Position numbers and translations under genes: made by a program
NCBI RefSeq assembly: GCF_002161355.1
Contig: NZ_NFHL01000002.1
Location: 248,001 to 312,000, forward strand
Direction of reading: 5' to 3'
DNA: 64,000 nt
Source of the DNA: Lachnoclostridium sp. An76
Lineage (GTDB): Bacteria > Bacillota > Clostridia > Lachnospirales > Lachnospiraceae
The notes under the pieces: generated by a model
The model's database searches: none
What the model was told of the DNA's origin: nothing
Seen by the model: only the letters and a program-made list of their open reading frames with translations
Shown: positions 32,805-42,658 of the stretch, piece by piece
Numbering within the stretch: position 1 is the first letter of the stretch
Layout: the number at the start of each line of letters is the position of its first letter

Positions 32805-33806
32805 TCACAAAAGTCTCCTGACAGAATCTCCCTGCCGTATAGACGCGGCAAAACTGACCCTCACGGGTCCGCCTTCTTCCTGATGCGTTATCCTTTCCAG
32901 AAGCATCTGTACAGCCCTGGACGACATCTCCCTCATCGGCTGGGATACGATCCACAGCCGCGGCCGTATGACTTTCGACAAAAGCAGATCATCGAATCCT
33001 ATGACAGAGATATCTTCCGGGCAGTTCCTGCCAGACTCATTCAGCGCAAGTATCCCGCCCAGGGTCGTATCGTAGTTGCTCAGGATGACCGCTGTAGGCG
33101 GTCCCTCCATCGTCAGCAGCCTTTTTATCCCCTGATAGCCAAGCTCAAAGGAATGCCGGCCGCCCACCCGGTATTCTTCCGGGACATGGATCCCATAAGT
33201 CCGGAGAGCATCCTCGTACCCCTTCTTTCTCTCCATCCCGGTATACTCGACATCGGATGAAATAAGGGCGATCTTCCTGTGCCCGTACTCGATCAGCATC
33301 TGTGCCGCGCGGAATACTGCTGTACGGTTATCCACTTCCACACAGTCCGCTTCCTCTCCGCGGAAAGCCCGGTCAAGAAGGACTACCGGCACTCCCGCCT
33401 TCTTTGCCGGCCTGAGGAAATCTCCGGTCAGACTCACCGCAAACACCAGGATCCCGTCCACCTTACGGCTCAGAAGGAACTGAAGATTTTCTTTCTCCAT
33501 CTCCTCATTATTACACGAGTCACAGATCAGCATCCCATACCCGTTTTTGTGGAGCTCCTGCCCCAGATAATGCAGCATATTTCCCACAAAGAGACACTGT
33601 ATATCATAGACGAGCACTCCGATCGTCTTTGTCCGGTTCGTCACCAGCCCTCTTGCCAGCTCGTTCACCTCATAGTGCAGTGCATCAATCGCCTCTTCGA
33701 TCAGTTCCCGGTTCCTCGGAAGGACATTCCCGCCATTCAGATACTTTGAGATTGTCGCCAGGGATAACCCAGTCCTGTCCCTGATATCGCGAATTGTTGC
33801 TGCCAT
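32805..33806 (-). CDS. LacI family transcriptional regulator
   Basis: This is a 333-residue repressor. The N-terminal helix-turn-helix is TIRDIRDRTGLSLATISKYLNGG (residues 4-26), followed by the hinge helix region ELARGLVTNRTKTIGVLV, then a periplasmic-binding-like sensor domain (LLDRAFRGEEADCVEVDN, GHRKIALISSD, ISVIGFDDLLLSKVIRP). It lies directly upstream of the importer promoter, which carries two palindromic sites suitable for it, and between the kinase and importer genes. It is therefore the likely local regulator of fucose uptake. The inducer is unknown; L-fucose or fuculose phosphate would fit. Confidence 0.93.
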   Translation of the reverse strand: MAATIRDIRDRTGLSLATISKYLNGGNVLPRNRELIEEAIDALHYEVNELARGLVTNRTKTIGVLVYDIQCLFVGNMLHYLGQELHKNGYGMLICDSCNNEEMEKENLQFLLSRKVDGILVFAVSLTGDFLRPAKKAGVPVVLLDRAFRGEEADCVEVDNRTAVFRAAQMLIEYGHRKIALISSDVEYTGMERKKGYEDALRTYGIHVPEEYRVGGRHSFELGYQGIKRLLTMEGPPTAVILSNYDTTLGGILALNESGRNCPEDISVIGFDDLLLSKVIRPRLWIVSQPMREMSSRAVQMLLERITHQEEGGPVRVSFAASIRQGDSVRRLL

Positions 33807-33906
33807 AATTACTCCTTTCAGGGAGCAGCGTACCGTTTATTGTGCATTTTGTTTAACACAATCACTGTTTTTATTAAAACACACAGCACTTTGACAAGTC
33901 AAGCTT

Positions 33907-35373
33907 TTATACCAATATCTTCTTAAATCTCTCGTAAGCCTCGTCCCACGCTTCCGCATCCTGCGGCTCGTAAATCTTGATATCCTGTGAACGTTTAATG
34001 ATCTCTCTCGCCTCGCCAAGAGACTTGATATCGCCTGAAGCCATCAGCTGCAGCGCTACGTTTCCAAGCACGGTAGCCTCGACCGGGCCGGCGCTCACGC
34101 GGCATCCGCACGCATTTGCCGTAAACTGGCACAGCAGTGCGCTCTGTGTTCCGCCGCCCACCATGTAAACCGTCCCGTAATCTCTGCCCGTACAGTCTTT
34201 GATCTCTTCCATCGCATGGCGGTACTTCATCGCAAGACTCTGGTTGATGCAGCGCACCACCTCGCCGACCGTCTCCGGAACCGGCTGCCCTGTCCTCTTA
34301 CAGAACTCGCGGATACGGTTCGGGATATCGCCCGCCGGCGTAAACTCCGGTGCGTCCGGATCGATAAAGCTCTTCAGCGGCTCTGCTTCTTTCGCCATGA
34401 TCTCCAGTTCGCCGAATCCGTATTCCTGGCCCTCGCGGATCCACTGACGGCGGCTCTCCTGGATGCACCACAGGCCGATGATGTTTTTCAGGAAGGAGGT
34501 CTTCCTTCCATATCCGCCTTCATTGGTGATATTGTAATGCTCTGATTTCTCATTGATGATCGGGGCCGGAAGTTCGGTTCCGAGCAGGGACCACGTTCCG
34601 CAGCTCAGGAAGATGAAGTCATCCTCTGCTGCCGGTACCGCTACGAGGGCGGACTGTGTATCATGTCCGGCAACCGCCATGACATCGATCTTGTCAAGTC
34701 CGAGCTCATTGCAGATCTCATCGGTGAGCTCGCCGATCTTCGTTCCCGTCGGAACGATCTCCGGGAAGATATTCTTCGGAAGTTTCAGCGCGTCGATCAC
34801 TTCGTCCGACCACTCGCCCTTCTTCGCATCGAGAAGCTGTGTCGTGGATGCGATGGAATACTCGGCCATCTTCTGTCCTGTAAGGAAGTAATTGAAGAGA
34901 TCCGGCATCAGGATCATCTTATCCGCGCGGTCAAGCAGGTCTTTCCTGTTCTTCAGGAGATAGAGCAGCTGGAACGCCGTATTGATCTCCATGAACTGGT
35001 TTCCTGTGATCTCATAGAACTTCTGCTTATCGATCATCTTGAAGCTTTCTTCAAGCATGCCCTCTGTACGGCTGTCACGGTAGTGGACCGGGTTCTCAAG
35101 GAGTCTGCCCTCGGCATCCACCAGGCCGAAATCCACGCCCCATGTATCAATACCGATACTCTCGATCTTTCCGCATTTTTTCGCTTTGATGAGCCCCTGT
35201 TTGATCTCAAAGAAGAGGCGGAGCACATCCCAGTACATGGTGCCGTTTAAGATAACCGGGTCATTGGAAAAGCGATGCAGTTCCTCGATCGTGATCTTCT
35301 CACCGTCAAAAGTCCCGCACATTGCCCGGCCGCCTGAAGCGCCAAAGTCAAATGCCAATACTTTCTTTTCCAT
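33907..35373 (-). CDS. FGGY sugar kinase, probable L-fuculokinase (RhaB-like)
   Basis: This is a 488-residue carbohydrate kinase. The start ATG 35373 has AAAGGAG nine bases upstream; the longer frame to 35421 is unsupported. Motifs: the N-terminal phosphate loop LAFDFGASGGRAMCG (residues 5-19), GIDTWGVDFGLVD near 70-82, MAVAGHDTQSAL with the catalytic Asp near 240, FLSCGTWSLLGTE, and the second ATP loop VYMVGGGTQSALLCQ near 400. The sequence is closest in pattern to rhamnulokinase, but the neighbour is fucI and no rhamnose genes are present, so phosphorylation of L-fuculose is inferred. It lies 101 bases after fucI. Confidence 0.85.
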   Translation of the reverse strand: MEKKVLAFDFGASGGRAMCGTFDGEKITIEELHRFSNDPVILNGTMYWDVLRLFFEIKQGLIKAKKCGKIESIGIDTWGVDFGLVDAEGRLLENPVHYRDSRTEGMLEESFKMIDKQKFYEITGNQFMEINTAFQLLYLLKNRKDLLDRADKMILMPDLFNYFLTGQKMAEYSIASTTQLLDAKKGEWSDEVIDALKLPKNIFPEIVPTGTKIGELTDEICNELGLDKIDVMAVAGHDTQSALVAVPAAEDDFIFLSCGTWSLLGTELPAPIINEKSEHYNITNEGGYGRKTSFLKNIIGLWCIQESRRQWIREGQEYGFGELEIMAKEAEPLKSFIDPDAPEFTPAGDIPNRIREFCKRTGQPVPETVGEVVRCINQSLAMKYRHAMEEIKDCTGRDYGTVYMVGGGTQSALLCQFTANACGCRVSAGPVEATVLGNVALQLMASGDIKSLGEAREIIKRSQDIKIYEPQDAEAWDEAYERFKKILV

Positions 35374-35397
35374 AATATTCTCCTTTATTTGTGGCAA

Positions 35398-35426
35398 GAG
35401 GGCTGAAAGATCTGCTTTCAACCCTC
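35398..35426 (-). other. Stem-loop between fucI and the kinase gene
   Basis: GAGGG-ct-GAAAG-atctg-CTTTC-aa-CCCTC forms a two-part stem without a T-tract. It is more likely an mRNA-stability or processing element than a terminator. Confidence 0.5.
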
Positions 35427-35474
35427 TCCTTTCTCAAATCTCAAATCATACTTTATGCAGAAATTATGCTTTTA

Positions 35475-37280
35475 TTATTTGTACGGTTTGTAGAGTGCGC
35501 CGTAGTTTGCGCATGCTCTGTAGTCAGCGCCTTCCTTGTCCATTCCGAATGCGTTCCATGCTGCCGGGCGGAAGATCTTCTCTGTCGGCACATTGTGCAT
35601 AGCAACCGGGATACGGAGCATAGATGCGAATGTGATCAGGTCTGCGCCGATGTGTCCGTAGGAGATCGCACCGTGGTTAGCGCCCCAGTTGTTCATTACG
35701 TCATAAGCTGACTTGAACGCGCCTTCCTTGCCGTCGCATCTCGGAGCGAACCATGTACACGGCCATGTGTAGTCTGTACGTTTCCAGAGTGTATCGGATA
35801 CATCTTCCGGAAGACCTACTGTCCAGCCCTCTGCGATCTGAAGCATCGGTCCAAGGCCCTTTACAAGGTTCAGACGGATCATTGTAGCCGGCATCTGTAC
35901 TTTCGTCTCGAAACGGCTGGAGTATCCGCCGCCGCGGAAGTATCCGAGGTCAGCCATGTTCCATGTGGTAGCGTCCATGATCGCCTGCTGGTCTTCTTCT
36001 GTTACATTCCACCACTCTTTCATAACGCCGTTGCCGTTCTCATCTTTTGCAGCGCCGCATGCATCGAGGCAGCATGCACCGGAGTTGATCAGGTGGATGA
36101 TACCGCCGTTCTCTTTCGCAACACCCTCAAGGTCGTAGCCCGTCACTCTCTTAACAGCCTCCGGGCTCCAGTATGTACGAACATCCGCGAACATCTGAGC
36201 GCGGTTTGTAAGGAGTTTCATAAACAGCATTCCAAGACCGTTGAGTACGTCGTTCTCTGTAGCCAGGATGTACGGCTCACGTGCTCCATCCCAGTCGAAG
36301 GAAGAGTTGAGCATTGCCTCTGCGAAGTCTCCGTTCGGATAGAAGTCTGTCCACTGTCTCTGTCCCTGGAAACCTGCTGCGATCGCGTTGTGTCCGATCG
36401 CTTCCTCGGAAAGCTCCTCCGGGAAGTTCTTGTTGCCCTGCATCAGGTCTTTGATGATAACAGCCATCTTAACAACGAACTCGAACTGTTTCTCTTTCTC
36501 TTCCTGAGATTTCTGCAGTTCAACCGGGTTCTTGTCGAATCCGATGTGGCATTTCTCTTTTGCCCATGCAAGAGCTTTCTGATACTCAGCCTCGTCGTAG
36601 ATGCCTTCTGTCATGCGGCGGATGATCTCAACCTCGTCAACAGACTCAACGCGCATGCCAAGATAGGACTCGATGAAATCCTGATCAATGATAGATCCGC
36701 CGATACCCATTGTAACGGAACCGATCTGCAGCCATGATTTTCCTCTCATGGAAGCAGCTGCAACTGCTGCACGGCCGAATCTTAACAGTTTCTCTTTAAC
36801 GTCTTCCGGGATCGTCATATCGTCAGCATCCTGAACATCATGTCCGTAGATACCGAATGCCGGAAGGCCTTTCTGAGCGTGTGTGGCAAGAACGGATGCC
36901 AGGTATACAGCGCCCGGCCTCTCTGTCGCGTTCAGGCCCCATACAGCCTTGATCGTCTGCGGATCCATATCCATTGTCTCTGAGCCGTAGCACCAGCACG
37001 GTGTAACTGTAAGTGTAATGTCAACGCCTTCTTTTCTGAACTTGTCCGCACAGGCAGCGCTCTCGCCCACACGTCCGATCGTGGAGTCAGCGATCACAAC
37101 CTTAACCGGCTCACCGTTTGAGTATTTCAGGTTCTCCTCAAACAGTTTCGCAGCATTCTTAGCCATAGCCATTGTCTGGTCTTCCAGAGATCCTCTTACA
37201 TCGAGAACACCTTTTCTTCCGTCAATGGTAGGCCTGATGCCGATCACCGGATAAGAGCCTACGTATCTGTTTTCTGCCAT
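35475..37280 (-). CDS. fucI: L-fucose isomerase
   Basis: This is a 601-residue cytoplasmic enzyme converting L-fucose to L-fuculose using Mn2+. The family landmarks are [21 protein letters not shown] at the N-terminus, [16 protein letters not shown] near 105, [22 protein letters not shown] near 195, [15 protein letters not shown] (metal-binding Glu and Asp region), the GGGYSSRFE segment near 440 and the terminal [20 protein letters not shown]. The length equals that of other FucI proteins. It is the first gene of fucI-kinase, transcribed away from the AraC-type gene; a -10 (TATAAT near 37333-37338 on the minus strand) lies in the shared A/T-rich intergenic space. Confidence 0.96.
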   Translation of the reverse strand: MAENRYVGSYPVIGIRPTIDGRKGVLDVRGSLEDQTMAMAKNAAKLFEENLKYSNGEPVKVVIADSTIGRVGESAACADKFRKEGVDITLTVTPCWCYGSETMDMDPQTIKAVWGLNATERPGAVYLASVLATHAQKGLPAFGIYGHDVQDADDMTIPEDVKEKLLRFGRAAVAAASMRGKSWLQIGSVTMGIGGSIIDQDFIESYLGMRVESVDEVEIIRRMTEGIYDEAEYQKALAWAKEKCHIGFDKNPVELQKSQEEKEKQFEFVVKMAVIIKDLMQGNKNFPEELSEEAIGHNAIAAGFQGQRQWTDFYPNGDFAEAMLNSSFDWDGAREPYILATENDVLNGLGMLFMKLLTNRAQMFADVRTYWSPEAVKRVTGYDLEGVAKENGGIIHLINSGACCLDACGAAKDENGNGVMKEWWNVTEEDQQAIMDATTWNMADLGYFRGGGYSSRFETKVQMPATMIRLNLVKGLGPMLQIAEGWTVGLPEDVSDTLWKRTDYTWPCTWFAPRCDGKEGAFKSAYDVMNNWGANHGAISYGHIGADLITFASMLRIPVAMHNVPTEKIFRPAAWNAFGMDKEGADYRACANYGALYKPYK

Positions 37281-37419
37281 AGTAACATTCCTCCTATTCT
37301 CTGGCTTTGTAAGATTTATACCTTGGTTATTATTATAATACTATTTTTTTGATTTGTCTCGTGATATAATAGAATAAAAATATAACGATATTCACTTTTT
37401 ATACAAAGGAACGAAAGAT

Positions 37420-38274
37420 ATGAAATACATGAGCTACCGAGAGGACAAGAAGCACGGGACCTTTGACTTCCCCATAGAATTCTACCATGTAGGACCCACC
37501 CATCCCCGGTATGAAATGTCGTACCACTGGCACATAGAATACGAGATCATCCGCATATTAAAGGGCGGATTCCTCATGACGATCAGCGAAGAGGAATTCC
37601 TCGCCAAAGAGGGGGATATCATCTTTGTCAAAGGCGGGCTGCTCCACGGCGGGATCCCAGAGAACTGTCTCTACGAATGCATCGTCTTTAACCTGGACTC
37701 GCTGATGACCTCCAGCCTTGCCGGCGAACGGCTCCTCAAAAAGATCCGGAGCGACTCCATACTGATCCGCAGCCACTTTTCTCCCTGCGACTCCGAACTC
37801 ACCCATATCACGGACCGCATGTTCGGGCAGATGAAACTGCGGGCCGAAGGACATGAACTGTTCGTCATCGGCACTTTTTATGAATTTTTCGGGTATATCC
37901 TTGAACATGGCTGCTATGCCGCCACGGAAGAGGTCTCCACAAAGGAAGGCCGGAGGATCGAACATCTGAAAAAAGCTCTTGAAGTAATCGAAAATTCCTA
38001 CCCCGACTGCATCACACTGGACGACCTTGCAAAAGCGGCGGGGATGAATTCCAAATACTTCTGCCGGTATTTCCGGGAGATGACACACCGCACCCCCATT
38101 GATTACCTGAACTACTACCGGATCGAGCAGGCATGCTTCAAGCTCGCCACCACCAACAGCTCCGTCGCGGATATCGGGATGAGCTGCGGGTTCAACGATG
38201 TAAGCTACTTTATCAAGACCTTCAGGAAATATAAAGGGATGACGCCGAAAAAATACCTGAGCGCACCGCTGTAA
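37420..38274 (+). CDS. AraC family transcriptional regulator
   Basis: This is a 284-residue regulator with an N-terminal cupin sensor domain (HWHIEYEIIRILKGGFLMTI, with His-x-His, followed by GDIIFVKGGLLHG) and a C-terminal double helix-turn-helix: ITLDDLAKAAGMNSKYFCRYFREMTH and SVADIGMSCGFNDVSYFIKTFRKYKGMTPKKY. AAAGGAAC lies upstream of ATG 37420, and a TATAAT is at 37365-37370. It is divergent from fucI with a 139-base shared control region, so activation of fucI in response to fucose or a related sugar is the natural guess. Its downstream space is occupied by the integrated element beginning about 25 bases later. Confidence 0.93.
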   Translation: MKYMSYREDKKHGTFDFPIEFYHVGPTHPRYEMSYHWHIEYEIIRILKGGFLMTISEEEFLAKEGDIIFVKGGLLHGGIPENCLYECIVFNLDSLMTSSLAGERLLKKIRSDSILIRSHFSPCDSELTHITDRMFGQMKLRAEGHELFVIGTFYEFFGYILEHGCYAATEEVSTKEGRRIEHLKKALEVIENSYPDCITLDDLAKAAGMNSKYFCRYFREMTHRTPIDYLNYYRIEQACFKLATTNSSVADIGMSCGFNDVSYFIKTFRKYKGMTPKKYLSAPL

Positions 38275-38399
38275 ATCTGGATTAAAAACTCAAAATTCCT
38301 AAAACCATTGATATTACAAGGCATTTCGCCTGTCCAATGCTCGGTTTTCATGTATTTTCCCTTGTTTTTGCCCTTACGAGCCGAAACAAGGGAAAGTTT

Positions 38400-39698
38400 T
38401 TATGCCCCGCCGACTACCTTGTCCAGCAGCCTTGCGGAAGTACGCTTCGCTTCCCTTGTAGCGTGAGCGTAGATGGACATTGTGGTATTGACATCGGAGT
38501 GCCCTAACAGCTCCTGCACATCGGTGGGCTTTGCCCCGCCCGACAGCAGGTTGCTCGTGTAGGTGTGCCGCAGCATATGGAAGTGGAAATCCTCAAGCCC
38601 CTCGACCTGTTTCCTCGCCTTCTGGCATACCTGACCGACCGCCCCGGTGCTTTCAAACATCCCGTTCGGCCTGACGCAGACAAAGGATAATTCCTTGTAC
38701 CCTTCAGGGACTTCCGCCGTCCTCGGCAGGCTGTAAACCTCGTAGTAGCTGCGGTCTTTTTCCTTCACTACAGTATAGTAGTTCAGGTGGTAAAGCTCCC
38801 CGTACTGGAAACGGTTTTTGTGCTGCTCCACCTTCGCCGCCCGCAGGATTTCCGCCAGCGTGTCGCAGAAGTCCACTGTGCGGACTTTGCTCCGCTTGGT
38901 CGTCCCTATCTCGGTCTTGTGCCTTGTGCCGTTGTACCGCATACTGCGGCGTACCGTCAGGTACTGCTCGTCCAGATTGATGTCCTGCCATGTCAGGCCG
39001 CAGACCTCGCCAATGCGAAGCCCCGTGTAGTAGGCGATCTGTACGGGCAGCAGCGCAGGGTTTTTCCTGTCTTTCAGATAGCCGGTCAGCTTCAGGTATT
39101 GCCCGTGGGTAATGGTCGGTCGGGAAACCGCCTCGGCTTCCTCCCCGCAGAAGATGTCCGCTTCCTCTTTCCGTCCCCGCAGCCGTACATACTGCATCGG
39201 GTTGAAGGTAATCAGCCGCTTCGGGAACACCGCAAAGCGGAACGCCCCTTGCAGCACCGCAGAGAACTGGAGCATATATCCCTTGCTCATAGGGGGAGAG
39301 GCCGTCCCGTCAGGGTTTGTGCCGCCGTAGCTCATAAAGTCAAGGAACGCCTGCAAATGGTCGGCTGTGACCGTTTTCAGCCTGCGGCTGCCTATCGGGT
39401 ATTTCTTGATTTTTTTGACCGCCGCCGTGTACGCCATGACCGTCCCGTTGCTCAGGCTGCTGGGCTTTAAATCTTCCTCAATCCACAGATCCAGCATTTC
39501 GCCTACGGTAATGTTCTCCGCCTTGCCTACAAACCTTTTGGCTTCGTAATCTTCCATCGCCTTGCGGAGCAGGGCTTCCGTTTCGCTCTTGCTCTCCGTG
39601 CCCGCAAACTCCTTCTGTACCTGCCTGCCGCTTTCATCTTCGATATAAAAGCGGTAATACCACTTCCTGCCTTTTTTCCTTACAGAACCTTTTGCCAT
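38400..39698 (-). CDS. int: Tyrosine recombinase/integrase of the mobilizable element
   Basis: This is a 432-residue site-specific recombinase. It has an N-terminal arm-binding domain (GSVRKKGRKWYYRFYIED), a SAM-like core-binding domain (about 65-160) and the catalytic domain with the Arg in YYTGLRIGEVCGL, the HxxR motif HMLRHTYTSNLL, LLGHSDVNTT and the nucleophile Tyr in MSIYAHAT. The catalytic set is complete, so it should be active. It ends about 100 bases from the predicted left tip of the element, and would use the inverted and direct repeats seen at both ends. Confidence 0.95.
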   Translation of the reverse strand: MAKGSVRKKGRKWYYRFYIEDESGRQVQKEFAGTESKSETEALLRKAMEDYEAKRFVGKAENITVGEMLDLWIEEDLKPSSLSNGTVMAYTAAVKKIKKYPIGSRRLKTVTADHLQAFLDFMSYGGTNPDGTASPPMSKGYMLQFSAVLQGAFRFAVFPKRLITFNPMQYVRLRGRKEEADIFCGEEAEAVSRPTITHGQYLKLTGYLKDRKNPALLPVQIAYYTGLRIGEVCGLTWQDINLDEQYLTVRRSMRYNGTRHKTEIGTTKRSKVRTVDFCDTLAEILRAAKVEQHKNRFQYGELYHLNYYTVVKEKDRSYYEVYSLPRTAEVPEGYKELSFVCVRPNGMFESTGAVGQVCQKARKQVEGLEDFHFHMLRHTYTSNLLSGGAKPTDVQELLGHSDVNTTMSIYAHATREAKRTSARLLDKVVGGA

Positions 39699-39806
39699 AG
39701 ATAAAAATTCTCCTTCCTATCCGTGGCAATCGGAACTGTGACATATGGTGTGCGTAAAGTAATGGTGTCACTTCCGCCGGTTGGTTTCAACCGGCCTGTT
39801 TTTTTG

Positions 39807-40472
39807 TCAAGGTGCCACGGAATTTTCTTTTTCGGACAGCCGTGCTTCGGCTTCCGCCACTATCCCGAAGAGATCGCCCATGGATACCTTTGTGCGTCCC
39901 TCATCGTAGATATGTAAAATCCCGTCAAGAAATCGCTTCATATCTTCGATAGGCTGTTCCATTTCCTTGCGGTATACCCGTTCGGTAATCGCTCCCGACT
40001 CAATCGCATACCGCCTGAGCGACTGCTTCAAGCCTTCGTCCTCCGCCACACGGTCAACCTCTGCCATAGCGTCTGCGAAATGGCAGGTCAGGACTGTGTA
40101 GAGGTCAATCAGCTTTCCGAGAAAGGTTGTCATAAGCTGTTGGTGCCCGTCCCCTTTGACGGCGGAAGTAACCGTATCCAGATACTTCCTGATGTGCTCC
40201 GTTAGTTCGTTTTCACAGAGCGTCGGGACGGAATACTCTTTTTCTTCCGAAAGGCCGGTCAGCCATTCGGGAGTGGTCAGCAGCGCTTCCGCAAGCCCGT
40301 TGATGACCATGCTTCTTGTGGGATTTACCCCGTCTGTTTCATACCGCTGAATGGTGGACTTGTTCACGCCCACACGCCTGCCGAGTTCGGGCATGGAGAT
40401 TTTCAGTTCGTTTCTCCGTTCCTTGATCCGCAGCCCTACCTCTTTTGCGGTAAGCATTTTCCTGTCATTCAA
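39807..40472 (-). CDS. XRE family regulator of the mobilizable element
   Basis: This is a 221-residue protein with an N-terminal lambda-repressor-like helix-turn-helix (VGLRIKERRNELKISMPELGRRVGVNKSTIQRYETDGVNP) and a long helical C-terminal region of unknown role. TTG 40472 is the chosen start: AGGAGG lies eight bases upstream, whereas the upstream in-frame GTG overlaps that site and the downstream ATG is too far. It lies next to the integrase gene on the same strand and divergent from the excisionase-like gene, the usual layout of an element's lysogeny-type switch. It probably controls excision and transfer. Confidence 0.88.
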   Translation of the reverse strand: MNDRKMLTAKEVGLRIKERRNELKISMPELGRRVGVNKSTIQRYETDGVNPTRSMVINGLAEALLTTPEWLTGLSEEKEYSVPTLCENELTEHIRKYLDTVTSAVKGDGHQQLMTTFLGKLIDLYTVLTCHFADAMAEVDRVAEDEGLKQSLRRYAIESGAITERVYRKEMEQPIEDMKRFLDGILHIYDEGRTKVSMGDLFGIVAEAEARLSEKENSVAP

Positions 40473-40655
40473 GGCTTTCACCTCCTAACGAGTATTATCA
40501 TAGCACAAATAGATTGAATTTACAACCCTATTTTGCGTATTTCTTTGTAAAAATTTATTGAATGGGCTTAAAACGAGTTGACAAACAATGGCAATATAAG
40601 TGTAATAACAATGCAAAAGTTGCAAAATGAGTATTCCAAGAAGGAGGTCGAGAGA

Positions 40656-40871
40656 ATGAGCACAGTCAAAATGGGATTTACCATAGAGGAAGCGGCGGAA
40701 TGTACGGGTATCGGCAGGAATACCATGCGGAAGCTGGTGGACTGGGGCAAGCTGCCCGTGCTGAAGGTTGGGCGCAAGACCATTATCCGCAGGGACACGC
40801 TGGAACGGTTTATGACCGTCAATCAGGGGAGGAATCTTCTGAAGCCCGATGATGTCCGAAAGGTGGAGTAA
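40656..40871 (+). CDS. Excisionase-like DNA-binding protein
   Basis: This is a 71-residue MerR-like winged helix protein (excisionase family, HTH_17): FTIEEAAECTGIGRNTMRKLVDWGKLPVLKVGRKTIIRRDTLERFM. ATG 40656 sits eight bases after AGGAGG; the longer frame from 40578 is unsupported. It is probably the directionality factor that promotes excision by the adjacent tyrosine recombinase. It is transcribed away from the XRE gene, toward the presumed oriT and relaxase. Confidence 0.88.
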   Translation: MSTVKMGFTIEEAAECTGIGRNTMRKLVDWGKLPVLKVGRKTIIRRDTLERFMTVNQGRNLLKPDDVRKVE

Positions 40872-40901
40872 ACCCGTCCTCAAAGCCCTCGGCGTTTGAG
40901 A

Positions 40902-41030
40902 GCGAAATACACCACTCGCACAAACCTGCGGTTTGTACTCAGGGTATTTCGCCCCTGCGGGGAGCCTGTATCACAGCTTGCAGGGCTGCCGCCGCCGCTG
41001 TGATACAGAGAAAATTGCGGTGCAATTTTC
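40902..41030. other. Candidate origin of transfer with three inverted repeats
   Basis: Upstream of the relaxase gene: GCGAAATAC at 40902-40910 inverted at 40944-40952, enclosing ACAAAC/GTTTGT; TGTATCACAGC at 40967-40977 inverted at 40997-41007; and GAAAATTGC at 41010-41018 inverted at 41022-41030. Relaxases usually nick near such repeats next to their own gene. The nick site is not identified. Confidence 0.5.
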
Positions 41031-41130
41031 TTTGGCTGCTCCTTTGTCAAATGCCATCGGAACAGCCGCAGCCGGCAAGCCGGTTGCAAAATGAGGCAGG
41101 CATTTTACCAAACAGAAACGGAGATGATTT

Positions 41131-42558
41131 ATGACACGCCACAGCTTTATCCAGATGTCAAAGCTGTCCAATGTCAGGGGAAGAATATCGTATATTACAA
41201 GCCACGCCAAACAGGAAAACCTCTATGCCACCTACCGCACCGCAGACCATTCCTTTTGGAGCAACCTCGCAAGGGAAAGCCAGCAGGAGTTTAAGAGAAG
41301 CGGCGCAGAGGGGAAGTGTATCGAAGCGAGGGAACTGATTATCGCCCTGCCCGAAACCTACACGCAATACGAGCCGCAGCAGGTGCTGGAAGATTTCACG
41401 GAGGAATTCCGCAGGCGGTATGATGTGGAATGCGTGTCGGCGCTCCATCACAACAAGCGAAAGACCAATTACCACATCCACCTTATCTTCAGCGAACGGC
41501 GGCTGCTTGCCGAGCCAGAGGTTAAGATTGCAACCCGCAGCGTATTTTTTGACGAAACGGGCAAACGGGTACGCACCAAAAAAGAAATCACGGGGGAGGA
41601 CGGGCAGATACGGAAGGGCTGCACCGTTATCCCGAAAGGCGGCGTTTACGAGCAGCACCTTTTCACGGTAAAGGACGGGCGTTTCAAAAGCGAGCCGTTT
41701 TTAGAGGAAGTCAAGCGGAATTATACCGCCCTTATCAACCGGCATATCGCTGATCCTGAGCAGCATTTACGGGTTTTTAATCCCGACAGTATCTACTTGC
41801 CGACCAAGAAGATCGGCAAGAACAATCCCAAAGCCGCCGAGATGGAAGCGGACAACGCCGCAAGGCAGGAGTGGAACAGGACGGCGGATATGGCGCTCTT
41901 ATCGGGAATAGAGGAGGCAAAGATACTGGAAGTCAAAAAAGAGGAAATCCACCAGAAAGCAAGCCAGTCCATTAAGTCGCACGGCTGGCTGCCCAGCCTG
42001 TTCCGCAGTATCGTAAACAAAGCGAAGGAATTTTTGCAGAATCTGATACGCCAGACGGAGCTGCCGCCCAAGCCGGTGCTCAATCTGGATATGGCGGAGT
42101 TTGGTGCCATGCAGAAGCTGATGATACGGGTACAGGACAGGGCACGGGAAATCCGCAGCTTGCAGGAGGAAGTCCCCAAGCTGAAAACGCAGCTTGCCGA
42201 AACAAAGGGTATTTTCAAAGGCAGGGAGCGGAAAGAGCTGGAAGTAAAAATCCGGCGGACGGAAGAAAAAATCTCCGCCATGCTGGAAGAACTGCCCGAA
42301 ATCTTAAAAGAGGACGGCTATCCCGATGTACGGGCGTTTATGGCGACCTACCGCAAGGCGGAAGCCGTGGTAGAGAACTACAACCGGGAGCTTGCCGAAT
42401 GGGAACGCAAGGTCAGGGAAAAAGGGAAACCTGCCGAAAAAGAACAGGCAGCGCCGCCCCAGAGGGAGAGCGTATTGAAGCGCCTGCGCCAGCTTCAGGC
42501 GGAGGGCAAAAGTCAAAAGCCAAAGTCAAAGCGCAGAACCTACGACATGGAACGATAG
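41131..42558 (+). CDS. MobA/MobL family relaxase
   Basis: This is a 475-residue conjugative relaxase that would nick oriT and pilot the DNA strand. The N-terminal HUH-type nuclease domain has the metal-binding motif ALHHNKRKTNYHIHLIFSERR at about 105-125, and an early Tyr candidate in ISYITSHAKQENLYATY. The C-terminal half is a long charged coiled coil (REIRSLQEEVPKLKTQLAET), ending in a basic tail. Weak GGAGATG lies before ATG 41131. With no secretion genes in the element, it is mobilizable rather than self-transmissible. Confidence 0.93.
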   Translation: MTRHSFIQMSKLSNVRGRISYITSHAKQENLYATYRTADHSFWSNLARESQQEFKRSGAEGKCIEARELIIALPETYTQYEPQQVLEDFTEEFRRRYDVECVSALHHNKRKTNYHIHLIFSERRLLAEPEVKIATRSVFFDETGKRVRTKKEITGEDGQIRKGCTVIPKGGVYEQHLFTVKDGRFKSEPFLEEVKRNYTALINRHIADPEQHLRVFNPDSIYLPTKKIGKNNPKAAEMEADNAARQEWNRTADMALLSGIEEAKILEVKKEEIHQKASQSIKSHGWLPSLFRSIVNKAKEFLQNLIRQTELPPKPVLNLDMAEFGAMQKLMIRVQDRAREIRSLQEEVPKLKTQLAETKGIFKGRERKELEVKIRRTEEKISAMLEELPEILKEDGYPDVRAFMATYRKAEAVVENYNRELAEWERKVREKGKPAEKEQAAPPQRESVLKRLRQLQAEGKSQKPKSKRRTYDMER

Positions 42559-42613
42559 CTTTCACATCGAAAACAACACCGCAGGCTTCCTGCGGTGCAT
42601 AATACTATAGAGA

Positions 42614-42646
42614 ATGCGCCCCGTGGCTTCCTTCCGCAGGGCGCAT
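42614..42646 (-). terminator. Terminator of surface-protein cargo gene
   Basis: ATGCGCCC at 42614-42621 pairs with GGGCGCAT at 42639-42646 just beyond the cargo gene stop. A second hairpin (CCGCAGG/CCTGCGG, near 42575-42595) follows the relaxase stop on the other strand. Confidence 0.6.
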
Positions 42647-42658
42647 GGTTATATGGAT

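Noticed and set aside
33840-33903. TTGTCA/ATAAAA pair and small dyads upstream of the lacI-type gene as a promoter
   Set aside because: Several overlapping weak matches exist and none is clearly better than background, so no site is claimed.
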